NCBI RefSeq assembly: GCF_900095725.1
Contig: NZ_FMMP01000012.1
Span: 1 to 54,176 of the forward strand
Length of the DNA: 54,176 nt
Source of the DNA: Cellulosilyticum sp. I15G10I2
GTDB lineage: Bacteria; Bacillota; Clostridia; Lachnospirales; Cellulosilyticaceae
Direction: 5' to 3'
Under the pieces are notes generated by a model. The model worked only from the letters and a program-made list of their open reading frames with translations, ran no database searches and was not told where the DNA came from. This document shows, piece after piece, positions 17,368 to 25,650 of the stretch; the first letter of the stretch is position 1, and each line of letters begins with the position of its first letter. A program made the position numbers and the translations under genes.

Positions 17368-17434
17368 TTTTGAGTTTATAAAAGAGCTAATTCTTTAGAA
17401 GTATTAGGGCAATCAAAGATAGAGAGTGAAAAGT

Positions 17435-17470
17435 AGCTATGATAATGAAAAGTTATCATAGCTATTTTTT
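17435..17470 (+). terminator. Terminator of the polysaccharide-like operon
   Basis: AGCTATGATAA and TTATCATAGCT form a perfect 11-bp stem around TGAAAAG, followed by A and six T residues. Confidence 0.93.
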
Positions 17471-17578
17471 AATGAAATAAAGGTCAACTGTATGGTGTAA
17501 AATTTCAAAATAACGGTGTGTTTGCTAATTGTAGAAATTTATTGTATTATATAGAAAATACGTAAATTGAATGCGGGA

Positions 17579-17700
17579 GTTTCTCATTTTTATAGAGAAA
17601 CAACATATAAACTTAAGTTATTCATCTACTAAAAGTTGTTTCTCAGAATGATTTCACATTAAATAACATCGTGAATAAGTTAAACTTTAAAATGTGAAAT
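17579..17700 (+). promoter_or_regulatory. Paired inverted repeats upstream of the LacI-SBP hybrid gene
   Basis: Two perfect 10-bp inverted repeats occur in tandem, each with exactly 30 bases between its arms. GAGAAACAAC (17595-17604) pairs with GTTGTTTCTC (17635-17644), and ATTTCACATT (17651-17660) pairs with AATGTGAAAT (17691-17700). A further GTTTCTC half-site starts at 17579. Equal spacing suggests binding sites for a dimer or a DNA-loop-forming regulator rather than chance. The rest of 17471-17783 is AT-rich with no ORF. Confidence 0.55.
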
Positions 17701-17783
17701 CTATACTAGAGAAAAACGGAGAGTTTTTATAATAAATTGATATATAGAGTGACAGGATTGAAAGAGAAGGGATTAGTGAGATC

Positions 17784-20006
17784 ATGGCTACAATAAAAGA
17801 TGTGGCAACAGTTGCGGGTGTTTCGGTTGGGAGTGTTTCTAATGTAATCAATGGTAAGACTAATAACCAAGAGCTAATCGATAAAGTCGAAGAGGCGATC
17901 AAAAATTTGGGGTTCAGGCCGGATGCAAATGCCAGAAGTTTAAAAAATACCCAGACCAATATTATCGGTATTATCGTAAGTAATGTGGAGGAACCCCGCA
18001 TTCAGGTGATGATTGCTGCCATTGAAAAGAAGCTTAGAGCGAGCGGTTATAGTATTTTAATTAAAACCACAGATAATAATGCAATTTTAGAAAAAAAACA
18101 TATAGAGCATTTTGTTCAGCAGCGAGTGGATGGTGTGATTGTAAGCACTGCAGTTCAAAATAAAGACTGGCTGCATCAGCTGAGTGACAATAATATTCCA
18201 GTTGTTTTTATGGACAAGAAGATCAGTATGAAAAACAATATGAATGTTATCACTATCAATTATACTGAAGCTTTTTTGAAATGCCTCTTATGGTGTAAGG
18301 ATCATCAGCACACAAAAGTTGGATTGATTTTAGAAAATGGTATTATGTTTGAGCAGGAGCTAGAAGCACTTAAGGATACCAGCCGTCAGGAGCTCCTCTA
18401 TAAAGTTGTCGGAGATTACAGCAGTGAGAGTGGCTTTAAGGCAGCGTATGAACTGCTGTATGAACATCCAGATATTACAGTCCTTATTCTCAGCAGCTAT
18501 ATGATGCTTCAGGGAGCTAAAAAGGCCATTGAGATTTTAAAAGAAAAAGCGAGCGCTTCTCCGCTTCTAATCTGCATTAAGGCAGAGAACTGGATAGAGG
18601 ACGATAACACCCTTGATGGGGTCATTAATGTTTCTTATTATGAGATGGGTACAACGGCTGCTAAACAAATTGTAGAAGCGGCTCAGACTGGAGGATTACA
18701 ATATACACAGATTAAAACGCTGGATGCAGTATTTAAAGTGGCCAATACACCATTCTATACTGGAAAAGACATTAGGTCAGGCCAGAGAGATACAATCAAT
18801 GTTGCCATCTTAGATGCAAGAGTAGCTAAGGTGCTGCCGATGCTTACAAAGGTGTATGAAAAAGAGCATGGCATCAAAGTGAATTTTATTGCATTTGAAT
18901 ACCATGAGCTTTGGGAATATATCGTAGCATGTATTCATCAACAAGATACTGGCATTGATATTTTTATGTATGATTTAGTATGGCTTGAAGACTTAGTTAA
19001 AATGTCTGGGTTAAAGCCAATCACCGATTTGCAGAAGAAAAGAGAAAGTTATTTTGAAGATATTATAGACAGGGCTCTTGAAAATCATGGGGTTTATCAT
19101 GGAGAACTGTATGGGCTGCCTTTTATGACGGGTACACAGATGCTCTTTTATCAAAAAGATTTATTTGAAGATATGACTTTAAAAATTCAGTTTCAAAGAA
19201 AATATGGCAAAGAGCTGATTCTTCCTAAAACATGGGATGAGTTTAATTTAATTGCGGAATTTTTTACAAGAAAATACAATCTAAACTCACCACTGCAGTA
19301 TGGAACCGCGCTTATTAATAAAGGCAATTTATATAATAGTATTGAATTTCTTAATCGTTTATGGGCCTATGGGGGAGCTATTATTACAGATAACAGAATA
19401 ACAATTAACAGTGATTATGCGCATATTGCGCTAGATAGTTACAAAAAAAGTTATCAATATACTAATACTGAAAGCTCCTATGAGACGTGGAGCAGTATTG
19501 CTTCAGATTTTAAATGCGGCAGTACAGCTATGGCAGTTTTGTATGATTCTTACGCTTTTGGCATTAACGATTCGATGGAGTCTAAAGTTGCCGGAAATGT
19601 AGGTAGCTGCATCCTACCAGGACAGTGCCCAGTACTCGGAGGATGGAGCCTCGGAATTAACCCAAGCAGTACGATGCAGCAGGCAGCGATAGAATATATG
19701 ATGTGGGCATGCGGAAGAAGTATTGCCAGTCCTTTTGCTGTTTTATCAGGGATTTCAAGCCGTAAGTCTTTTTACGCAGATCAAGAATTAGATGGGCTAT
19801 ATCCTTGGAAGCGCAATATTCTTAAGAGCTATGCAAAGAGTAAAAAGCGAGAACTGCTTAGCACCACCAAGACTTTGGGTATCAATATTAAACTGTATGA
19901 TGAAATCATTGGACAAGAAATAGGCAAAGCATTGAGAGGCGTACAAAGTAACAGCAGTACGCTTGAGCATATAGAACAGCGTATTTATAAATTGATGGAA
20001 AAATAG
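17784..20006 (+). CDS. LacI-type regulator fused to an extracellular-type solute-binding domain
   Basis: A 740-residue protein. Residues 1-50 form a LacI helix-turn-helix (MATIKDVATVAGVSVGSVSN..INGK) and hinge. Residues ~58-325 are a type-1 periplasmic-binding-like effector domain. From about residue 338 (INVAILDARVAKVLPMLTKVYEKEHG) to the end it looks like a complete MalE-class (COG1653) solute-binding protein, with the typical GYLPFMTGTQMLFYQKDLF-like core and a PKTWDEF segment. No signal peptide is present, so the second sugar-binding module must act in the cytoplasm. An ordinary LacI protein is ~330-350 residues. It probably reads two ligands, or uses the SBP lobe to sense a larger sugar. 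A TGAAACGTTTCA palindrome ahead of the next gene is its likely operator. Confidence 0.9.
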   Translation: MATIKDVATVAGVSVGSVSNVINGKTNNQELIDKVEEAIKNLGFRPDANARSLKNTQTNIIGIIVSNVEEPRIQVMIAAIEKKLRASGYSILIKTTDNNAILEKKHIEHFVQQRVDGVIVSTAVQNKDWLHQLSDNNIPVVFMDKKISMKNNMNVITINYTEAFLKCLLWCKDHQHTKVGLILENGIMFEQELEALKDTSRQELLYKVVGDYSSESGFKAAYELLYEHPDITVLILSSYMMLQGAKKAIEILKEKASASPLLICIKAENWIEDDNTLDGVINVSYYEMGTTAAKQIVEAAQTGGLQYTQIKTLDAVFKVANTPFYTGKDIRSGQRDTINVAILDARVAKVLPMLTKVYEKEHGIKVNFIAFEYHELWEYIVACIHQQDTGIDIFMYDLVWLEDLVKMSGLKPITDLQKKRESYFEDIIDRALENHGVYHGELYGLPFMTGTQMLFYQKDLFEDMTLKIQFQRKYGKELILPKTWDEFNLIAEFFTRKYNLNSPLQYGTALINKGNLYNSIEFLNRLWAYGGAIITDNRITINSDYAHIALDSYKKSYQYTNTESSYETWSSIASDFKCGSTAMAVLYDSYAFGINDSMESKVAGNVGSCILPGQCPVLGGWSLGINPSSTMQQAAIEYMMWACGRSIASPFAVLSGISSRKSFYADQELDGLYPWKRNILKSYAKSKKRELLSTTKTLGINIKLYDEIIGQEIGKALRGVQSNSSTLEHIEQRIYKLMEK

Positions 20007-20049
20007 AAAAATACAACAATTTTTTGTATAATTTTATACAAATCTAAGC

Positions 20050-20105
20050 TTGAAATTTCCGAAAATTAGTGATAGTATAAAAATGAAGTTATTTGAAACG
20101 TTTCA
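20050..20105 (+). promoter_or_regulatory. Promoter and LacI-family operator of the second sugar locus
   Basis: TTGAAA (20050-20055) and TAGTAT (20073-20078) are 17 bases apart. The perfect 12-bp palindrome TGAAACGTTTCA (20094-20105), a classical LacI/GalR-type operator, lies just downstream, where a bound repressor would block elongation or opening. A second -10-like TATAAT (20114-20119) overlaps its 3' side. The hybrid LacI protein encoded directly upstream is the obvious candidate ligand. Confidence 0.75.
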
Positions 20106-20158
20106 TGAAACAATATAATTCGATTTACTAATCACTAAAAAAAGAAGGGAATGGGGTT

Positions 20159-20725
20159 ATGAAAGCAAAAAATAAGAATCTCTTAGTTTGGGCAACATGG
20201 ATCGCAGCGCTGGCACTTATCATTCAAATTATTGATCAATTTGTAGGCACTAAAATGCCGATTGGTCATGCAGGCGCATGGATAGCTTTCCAAGCGTGGG
20301 CAGTTTATTTTCTGGGGGGATGTACACCAAAGGGTGGACTAAAAGGTTTTATAGCTTATGCAGTGGGAATTACAACAGGTGTTATTATATTTGAACTGGC
20401 CGGAGTTTTATCGTTCTTAGGTGCTTTCTGGTGTGTACCAGTTGCCATTTTTATACCGGTTATTCCTGTTATGTGTTTTGAGAGAATTAAAATATTAGAT
20501 TATATACCAGCTATTTTCATCGGCTGTGGTGCATTCTTCGGCATTATGAACTACGTACCGAATGCAACGTATGCATCGGCTGCTATTTATGAGTTATTCT
20601 ACTGCGCGCTCGGGCTATTTTTTGGATGGATTGCTATTATAGGAAAAGTTTGGATAGATCAAAAAATACCAGTAGATATAAAGGCCGAAAAGGCGAGTTT
20701 AGAGCCGGAAGCTTCAGCAGTATAA
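20159..20725 (+). CDS. DUF1097 family integral membrane protein
   Basis: A 188-residue hydrophobic protein with about five or six membrane segments, for example LVWATWIAALALIIQIID, GFIAYAVGITTGVIIFELAG and FWCVPVAIFIPVIPVMCF. The pattern of Gly/Trp-rich segments (AWIAFQAWAVYFLGG) fits DUF1097. Function is unknown; relatives occur near sugar catabolic genes. It is first after the operator and is followed after 54 bases by the oxidoreductase gene, so it is probably a co-regulated transporter or accessory membrane protein. Confidence 0.7.
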   Translation: MKAKNKNLLVWATWIAALALIIQIIDQFVGTKMPIGHAGAWIAFQAWAVYFLGGCTPKGGLKGFIAYAVGITTGVIIFELAGVLSFLGAFWCVPVAIFIPVIPVMCFERIKILDYIPAIFIGCGAFFGIMNYVPNATYASAAIYELFYCALGLFFGWIAIIGKVWIDQKIPVDIKAEKASLEPEASAV

Positions 20726-20779
20726 GAGATAGTGTTGTATCAATCACTATATATAATATGAAAAAGGAGAAGGTGGACT

Positions 20780-21883
20780 ATGGAAGAAGTAATGAATATT
20801 GATTACCGTATTGATCCAGAGCTTCCAAAACGTATGGATTTTAGAATTGGCGTTATTGGAGCAGGTGCGATTGTAAGAAATTGTCACTTGAGGGCTTATG
20901 CAGATGTTGGCTTTAATTCTTATGCCATTACATCACTCAGTCTTGAGGAAAGTAATGCTGTGGCTAAAGAGTATAACATTCCAAATGTGTATTCGAGCTG
21001 GCAAGAACTCATTGATGATAAAAATGTTGAGATTCTTGACATTGCCATTCCTCCGGATAAGCAGCTTGAAGTAGTGCGCTATGCTGTAACCAAACCGTAC
21101 ATAAAAGGGATCTTATGCCAGAAACCATTAGCTATGAATATAGAAGAAGCTAAAGAGATTGTTAAGCTATGTAAGGAAGCAGGTATTAAAATAGGGGTTA
21201 ACTCCAATATGCGTTATGACCAGTCCATAAGAGCTTTAAAAGCTGTTTTAGATAAGGGATATCTCGGTAAACCAGTACTGGCAACGATTGATATGAGAGC
21301 GATTCCGCACTGGCAGACGTTTCTTGAAAGGTATGACCGTATTGAGATTTTAAATATGGGTATCCATCATGTTGATACATTTAGATATTTATTTGGAGAT
21401 CCAGAAAAAATCACAGCAGTAACCAGACATGACCCGAGAACGAAATTTAACCATATTGACGGCATCAGCCAATATACCTTCCAGTATTCAGATGAAGTGA
21501 TGGCCACAAGTCTGGATGATGTATGGGCATGGCAGGGAGAAGGCGTAGAGAAAGATATTTATATTAAGTGGCGTGTAGAAGGCTTAGACGGTATGGCACA
21601 GGGGTATATCGGTTGGTGTTATGATGAGAGAACACCAAGCAAGATGGAATTTACCTGCAAACAGTTCCCTAACCAGTGGATTCGTCCAGAGTGGGATACG
21701 GTATGGTTCCCAGATGCTTTTAGAGGCACGATGGCACAGCTTCTGCGAGCAGTAGAAACAAATACGGAGCCAGAGATCGGCGGAGAAGATAACCTTCATA
21801 CGATGGCAGCGATCGATGCATGTTACTTATCCATCAAAGAAGAAAGAACTGTAAAATTCTCAGAAATTGATATTACGATATAA
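20780..21883 (+). CDS. Gfo/Idh/MocA-family sugar oxidoreductase
   Basis: A 367-residue NAD(P)-dependent dehydrogenase. The Rossmann entry is RIGVIGAGAIVRNCHLRAY, the nucleotide-binding CQKPLAM (variant of the EKP motif) follows, and the catalytic-domain helix LNMGIHHVDTFRYLFGDP carries the histidine pair typical of the family. The substrate is probably a sugar or inositol-like polyol. It sits with a xylose-isomerase-like TIM barrel and a UroD-family protein, a grouping seen for rare-sugar degradation. AAGGAG and AGGTGG lie ahead of the ATG. Confidence 0.9.
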   Translation: MEEVMNIDYRIDPELPKRMDFRIGVIGAGAIVRNCHLRAYADVGFNSYAITSLSLEESNAVAKEYNIPNVYSSWQELIDDKNVEILDIAIPPDKQLEVVRYAVTKPYIKGILCQKPLAMNIEEAKEIVKLCKEAGIKIGVNSNMRYDQSIRALKAVLDKGYLGKPVLATIDMRAIPHWQTFLERYDRIEILNMGIHHVDTFRYLFGDPEKITAVTRHDPRTKFNHIDGISQYTFQYSDEVMATSLDDVWAWQGEGVEKDIYIKWRVEGLDGMAQGYIGWCYDERTPSKMEFTCKQFPNQWIRPEWDTVWFPDAFRGTMAQLLRAVETNTEPEIGGEDNLHTMAAIDACYLSIKEERTVKFSEIDITI

Positions 21884-21928
21884 AACATATTCATCAGTAT
21901 ACATTATTCTATTAAAGGGGGCATTTAA

Positions 21929-22831
21929 ATGATTTCAGTAGGTATTTTTACAGGGTATTATCCATACACACTCACGGAGGTGATTGAAAAAGCAAAAAAA
22001 GACGGGATGAGTTGTGTACAGCTTGACCTGGACTTTAAAGATATTGACTTATCACAAGGCAATATTACAAAAGAAAAAGCAAATAAGGTAAGAGATGCAT
22101 TTAGAGATGCCAATATTCCTATAGTAAGTATTTCGGCTTATACAAACTTAGTACATCCAGACCCAGCGATAAGAGCAAAAAATGTAGCGCATGTTAAAGA
22201 AATTTTAAAATTTGCCAGAGAGTTCGGCACACCTTATGTAGTAAGCGAAACAGGTACTTATAACGTAGACAGTGACTGGCTCTATGATCCGAAAAACTCT
22301 ACAGAGGAAGCTTATCAAGAATTTAAGGAAGTTGCACAGGAGCTGGCACAATATGCTTACGAAAATAATGCCGTATTTTTAGTTGAAAACTATGTCAACA
22401 ACATTATTGGTTCTGTTGATCAGGTGGCACGCTTATTCCGTGATGTGAACCATCCAGGACTTGGACTCCTTCTTGATCCTACAAACTATTTTGGTGATGC
22501 AAATATTGATCATGTAGATGCAGAAATCGAAAAAATCTTTAATGTATTAGATGATAAAATCAAAGTGGCGCATGCAAAAGACTGTAAACGTGCGGTTGAT
22601 ACTGGAGAAAAACATGCAAGCATTGACGCTGCGGAGCATAACAGCTTCAGAGGTGCAGGTGCAGTAGAACTGCCAGCAGCGGGGCTTGGTGTACTTAACT
22701 ATGATTTATATCTCAAAAAATTATCAGAAAATCATCCTAATATTCCAATTATCATTGAACACTTAGACGAAGAAGATATCCCAAGAGCTAAAAAGTTCTT
22801 AGACGACAAATTAAAGTCAGTCGGAGCTTAA
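21929..22831 (+). CDS. Sugar phosphate isomerase/epimerase-like TIM barrel
   Basis: A 300-residue protein of the AP-endonuclease-2/xylose-isomerase-like superfamily (COG1082). Metal-ligand segments are recognisable: AVFLVENYVNN (Glu), GLLLDPTNYFGDANIDH (Asp/His), VAHAKDCK (His) and IPIIIEHLDEED (Glu). It probably converts a keto-sugar produced by the neighbouring oxidoreductase. AAAGGGGG precedes the ATG, and a terminator follows 15 bases after the stop. Confidence 0.88.
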   Translation: MISVGIFTGYYPYTLTEVIEKAKKDGMSCVQLDLDFKDIDLSQGNITKEKANKVRDAFRDANIPIVSISAYTNLVHPDPAIRAKNVAHVKEILKFAREFGTPYVVSETGTYNVDSDWLYDPKNSTEEAYQEFKEVAQELAQYAYENNAVFLVENYVNNIIGSVDQVARLFRDVNHPGLGLLLDPTNYFGDANIDHVDAEIEKIFNVLDDKIKVAHAKDCKRAVDTGEKHASIDAAEHNSFRGAGAVELPAAGLGVLNYDLYLKKLSENHPNIPIIIEHLDEEDIPRAKKFLDDKLKSVGA

Positions 22832-22846
22832 TTTAAACAAATGCAA

Positions 22847-22884
22847 AATGGTCTAGGAAAACTTGTGTTTCTAGGCCATTTTTT
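22847..22884 (+). terminator. Terminator after the isomerase gene
   Basis: AATGGTCTAGGAAA pairs with TTTCTAGGCCATT with a single T-G pair, followed by six T residues. It separates the isomerase from the structured repeat and the second UroD gene. Confidence 0.92.
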
Positions 22885-23084
22885 ATGAAATAGGAAAGTG
22901 CGTCTTGCTTGCAAGGGACCAAACTTTCCTGTTTCACAAGCGTGTGCGTTTTTTGCACACTTTCTTGTTTAAAGGGCCGCTACCGATTGGAATAATTAAA
23001 GTAAATAGTAGCCTATATAGATTGATAAAAGATTTGTATATGAGATCAAAAATAAATAGGCGATTGCGAAACTCAGGGGATTTA
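22885..23084. other. Gene-free stretch with small hairpins
   Basis: No credible gene is present. GGAAAGT (22893-22899) pairs with ACTTTCC (22923-22929), and GTGTGC pairs with GCACAC (22942-22960) with a T-rich tail that may act as a second terminator. From about 22985 the sequence is weakly complementary to 23320-23370, so the big hairpin described next may extend outward. Confidence 0.45.
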
Positions 23085-23304
23085 GATTATCGAATAGGTT
23101 CGCAAGATGATTTCAGTATTCTCCAGTTGCTGAGTTGCGTGTATCTAAAAATCTAACCAGTTTTTTAAAATGAACGGTCGAAACTCGCTTCGCTCAAACA
23201 GTCTCCCTAAAAACCATTTTAAAAAACTGCTAAGATTTTCTTAACGATACACTCCATAGGCAACTTCCGAATACAGAAACCACTTGCTAGATATTTGAAT
23301 AGTC
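23085..23304 (-). repeat. Structured repeat copy B
   Basis: A ~220-base imperfect hairpin, read on the minus strand relative to copy A (392-566). Its inner arms, 23149-23172 and 23215-23238, pair over about 22 bases. The apical core AACGGTCGAAACTCGCTTCG / CTCAAACAGTCTCCCT is the reverse complement of copy A's core except for two loop bases. The next layer, TCAGTATTCTCCAGTTGC against GGCAACTTCCGAATACAG, and the outer GATTATCGAATAGG against GAATAGTC are partly complementary. Stem sequences differ from copy A but remain paired, which implies selection for structure. Confidence 0.75.
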
Positions 23305-23418
23305 TTAGCTCGCTTAGGAGGAGACTTTGTCATATATAAACATAGGACTATTGAGCTTCAATGAATCGAGAGTTATGTAATTAACTAATCAAAAATAAAT
23401 AAAAAGAGGAGAATGCTT

Positions 23419-24669
23419 ATGAATTCTAAAACTAAAGTTCAGCTAGCACTTGATCATAAAGCGGGACCAGTTCCTTTTGATATAGGATCTTTTCCTACAA
23501 CAGGTATTCATGTTAGTGTGCTTGAACAATTAAGAGCGCATTATGGACTGGAAAAAAAGATCATTACAGTTTTTGAACCTTACCAAATGTTGGGGGTTGT
23601 AGATGATGACTTAAGAGAAGCTATAGGCATTGATACAACAGCGCTATGGGGCCAGTATACGATGTATGGTTTTAAAAATGAAAACTTTAGAGAATGGATG
23701 ACACCGTGGGGACAGAAGGTGCTTGTAGCAGAGAAGTTTGTTACTACAGAAGATGAAAACGACATTTATATTTATGCAGAAGGAGATAAAAGTTTTCCAC
23801 CTGCTGCCAAGATGCCAAGATCAAGTTTCTTTTTTGACGCAATCATTAGACAAAAAGACTTTGATGACGACAATCTCAATGTAGAAGACAATCTGGAGGA
23901 GTTTGGAGACTTATCTAATGATGACCTTGCTTATTATAAAAGGATGGCAGAAATATTTAGAGGATCTAATTATTATGTAGGCGCTAATCTTGGGGGCACA
24001 GCTATTGGAGATATTGCCTGTGTACCAGGTCCTATGCTAAAGGACCCCAAAGGGATTCGGGATATTCAGGAATGGTATATGTCTACTGCTATACGTCAGG
24101 ACTATCTGCATGAAATATTTGACAAACAAGTAGAGATTGCATTAAGAAATCTAGAAAAAATCTATCAGGCCGCGGGAGATGCTATTGATATAGCTTATAT
24201 ATGCGGCAATGACTTTGGTACGCAGAATGGTCCGTTTTGCTCTGTAGATACCTTCAGAGATCTCTATGCACCTTATTATAAACGTATCAATGGATGGATT
24301 CATCAAAATACCCCTTGGAAGACCTTCAAACATACTTGTGGTTCAATTGTACCGCTGATCCCAGAGCTTATCGATGCAGGCTTTGATGTGATTAACCCTG
24401 TGCAGTGGACAGCTAAAGATATGGAGCCAAGAATGCTAAAAAGTCAGTTTGGTAAGCACGTTGCCTTCTGGGGAGCAGGTGTCAATACCCAAAGGACTCT
24501 GCCGTTTGGTACGCCGGAAGAAGTCAGAAAAGAGGTGCTTGAGATCTGCAAAATCTTCTCTAAAGATGGTGGATTTGTCTTTAATACCATACATAATATT
24601 GTTGCAAAAACACCAGTTGAGAATGTTGTTGCGATGATCGAGGCTGTAAAAGACTTTAATAAAGGATAA
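23419..24669 (+). CDS. UroD-family protein of a sugar locus
   Basis: A 416-residue member of the uroporphyrinogen-decarboxylase superfamily, larger than HemE. The H-x-C-G zinc-type motif is present as FKHTCGSIVPLIPELIDAG, but the distal cysteine of MtaA-type enzymes is replaced in FNTIHNIVAKTP. The start at 23419 is set by AGAGGAG seven bases upstream; an ATG two codons earlier is too close. Proteins of this branch recur in clostridial sugar clusters with Gfo/Idh/MocA enzymes, where their reaction is not established. It differs clearly from the paralogue at 1166. It lies downstream of the repeat and convergent to the SGNH gene. Confidence 0.82.
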   Translation: MNSKTKVQLALDHKAGPVPFDIGSFPTTGIHVSVLEQLRAHYGLEKKIITVFEPYQMLGVVDDDLREAIGIDTTALWGQYTMYGFKNENFREWMTPWGQKVLVAEKFVTTEDENDIYIYAEGDKSFPPAAKMPRSSFFFDAIIRQKDFDDDNLNVEDNLEEFGDLSNDDLAYYKRMAEIFRGSNYYVGANLGGTAIGDIACVPGPMLKDPKGIRDIQEWYMSTAIRQDYLHEIFDKQVEIALRNLEKIYQAAGDAIDIAYICGNDFGTQNGPFCSVDTFRDLYAPYYKRINGWIHQNTPWKTFKHTCGSIVPLIPELIDAGFDVINPVQWTAKDMEPRMLKSQFGKHVAFWGAGVNTQRTLPFGTPEEVRKEVLEICKIFSKDGGFVFNTIHNIVAKTPVENVVAMIEAVKDFNKG

Positions 24670-24693
24670 TAAAAATAAGAAGAATAAAACATC

Positions 24694-25338
24694 TTACTTA
24701 CCAATGATTTCTACCACCTTTTGAGCTATAGCATAGCCTAACTTTTTATGAGTCTCAGCTTCCATATGGATAGCATCAATAGGAGACGGATCTGCATATT
24801 GTGCGGCATCTAAGAAATTGCACTGGAGGGTTTTGGCGACTTCTTTGTAGGCTCTCGAAAAATTTTTAGACCTTGTTACGGCAGATTGGCCTCCAAACAT
24901 TTCGTTAAATGGTGTTTCCTCTATATTTTCAGCTACTAGTATAGGTGAGACAAGTAATACTTCAGGTATATGAAGACCTTTGGTATAAAAATAGCTTTTG
25001 GCAGTTTTTACAAGCTGGCCTGCTGATGATGCAATATCGGCTGCGCCTACTGAAAATCTTGGTTTAAGGTCATTGGTTCCTAGCATAATGATAATAAGGT
25101 CTAAGGGGCGCTGAGACTCAAGGCACGGTTTAAGATAGGCATAGCCATTTTTGTCAAGTTCGATAGGATCCTCCCATACCGTAGTACGTCCACTACATCC
25201 CTCTTCTATAACTTTATACGCACTCCCTAAGAGGTTTTGGAGAACACCAGTCCATCTGGTATTTTCATCAAACCGTTCACAGGAACTCGGGTCTGTACCC
25301 CAGGTATTAGAATCTCCATAACATAATATTCTTTTCAT
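24694..25338 (-). CDS. SGNH/GDSL-family hydrolase
   Basis: A 214-residue esterase-type hydrolase without signal peptide. Block I is YGDSNTWG (nucleophile S10), the SGNH block III GTND has N89, and block V DAIH supplies D188 and H191. The block II glycine lies in EEGCSGRTT. The start is chosen at MKRILCYGDS because AAGGAGG precedes it; upstream codons lack family similarity. Relatives deacetylate plant polysaccharides or small esters, and the missing signal sequence argues for an imported substrate. It is transcribed toward the UroD gene, whose stop is 24 bases away. Confidence 0.88.
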   Translation of the reverse strand: MKRILCYGDSNTWGTDPSSCERFDENTRWTGVLQNLLGSAYKVIEEGCSGRTTVWEDPIELDKNGYAYLKPCLESQRPLDLIIIMLGTNDLKPRFSVGAADIASSAGQLVKTAKSYFYTKGLHIPEVLLVSPILVAENIEETPFNEMFGGQSAVTRSKNFSRAYKEVAKTLQCNFLDAAQYADPSPIDAIHMEAETHKKLGYAIAQKVVEIIGK

Positions 25339-25413
25339 AGTTGTATTCCTCCTTGTAGATCTTTTTATAGTTAACTGCAAAGACTATATATCTACCTTAA
25401 ATTATACTACATA

Positions 25414-25468
25414 TTTTTAACATTGGTATGTTTTTAACATTGTAGTCTTAAGCATTTTGTACTATAAT
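25414..25468 (+). promoter_or_regulatory. Promoter with direct repeat for the hydrogenase-maturation genes
   Basis: TTGTAG (25440-25445) and TATAAT (25463-25468) are 17 bases apart. Two copies of TTTTTAACATTG (25414-25425 and 25431-25442) stand 17 bases apart, the second overlapping the -35 element, so they may bind a regulator. The region is divergent from the SGNH gene. Confidence 0.6.
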
Positions 25469-25540
25469 TATTATCAATAAGATAAGTTGTTGAGATAGTG
25501 AAAATCTTTCTTACAGCAAATCTTTTACGGAATTAACTGA

Positions 25541-25620
25541 CACCTAAAGAATTTCTGAGGGGGAAGGCACATGAACAGAAAACATACTCTATTTCTGCGC
25601 CTTTTGAGGTGCATTTTTTT
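25541..25620 (+). promoter_or_regulatory. Structured leader with terminator ahead of TM1266/hydG
   Basis: CACCTAAAG (25541-25549) can pair with CTTTTGAGGTG (25601-25611). CAGAAA (25575-25580) can pair with TTTCTG (25592-25597), and GGCAC with G-CGCC offers an alternative. A run of seven T residues follows at 25614. It looks like a conditional terminator or attenuator 30 bases before the TM1266-family gene. I do not recognise a named riboswitch. A possible 33-codon ORF (ATG at 25571 after GAGGGGGAAGG) overlaps it. Confidence 0.5.
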
Positions 25621-25650
25621 ATTACCTATTAATAACGGAAGGAAAGCGCT

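Noticed and set aside
22905-23156. Open frame of 83 codons before the structured repeat
   Set aside because: It lies across hairpins and the 5' arm of repeat copy B, has no ribosome site and shows no domain-like sequence.
24670-24693. Terminator between the convergent UroD and SGNH genes
   Set aside because: Only a weak AAGA..TCTT complementarity is visible, too poor to call.
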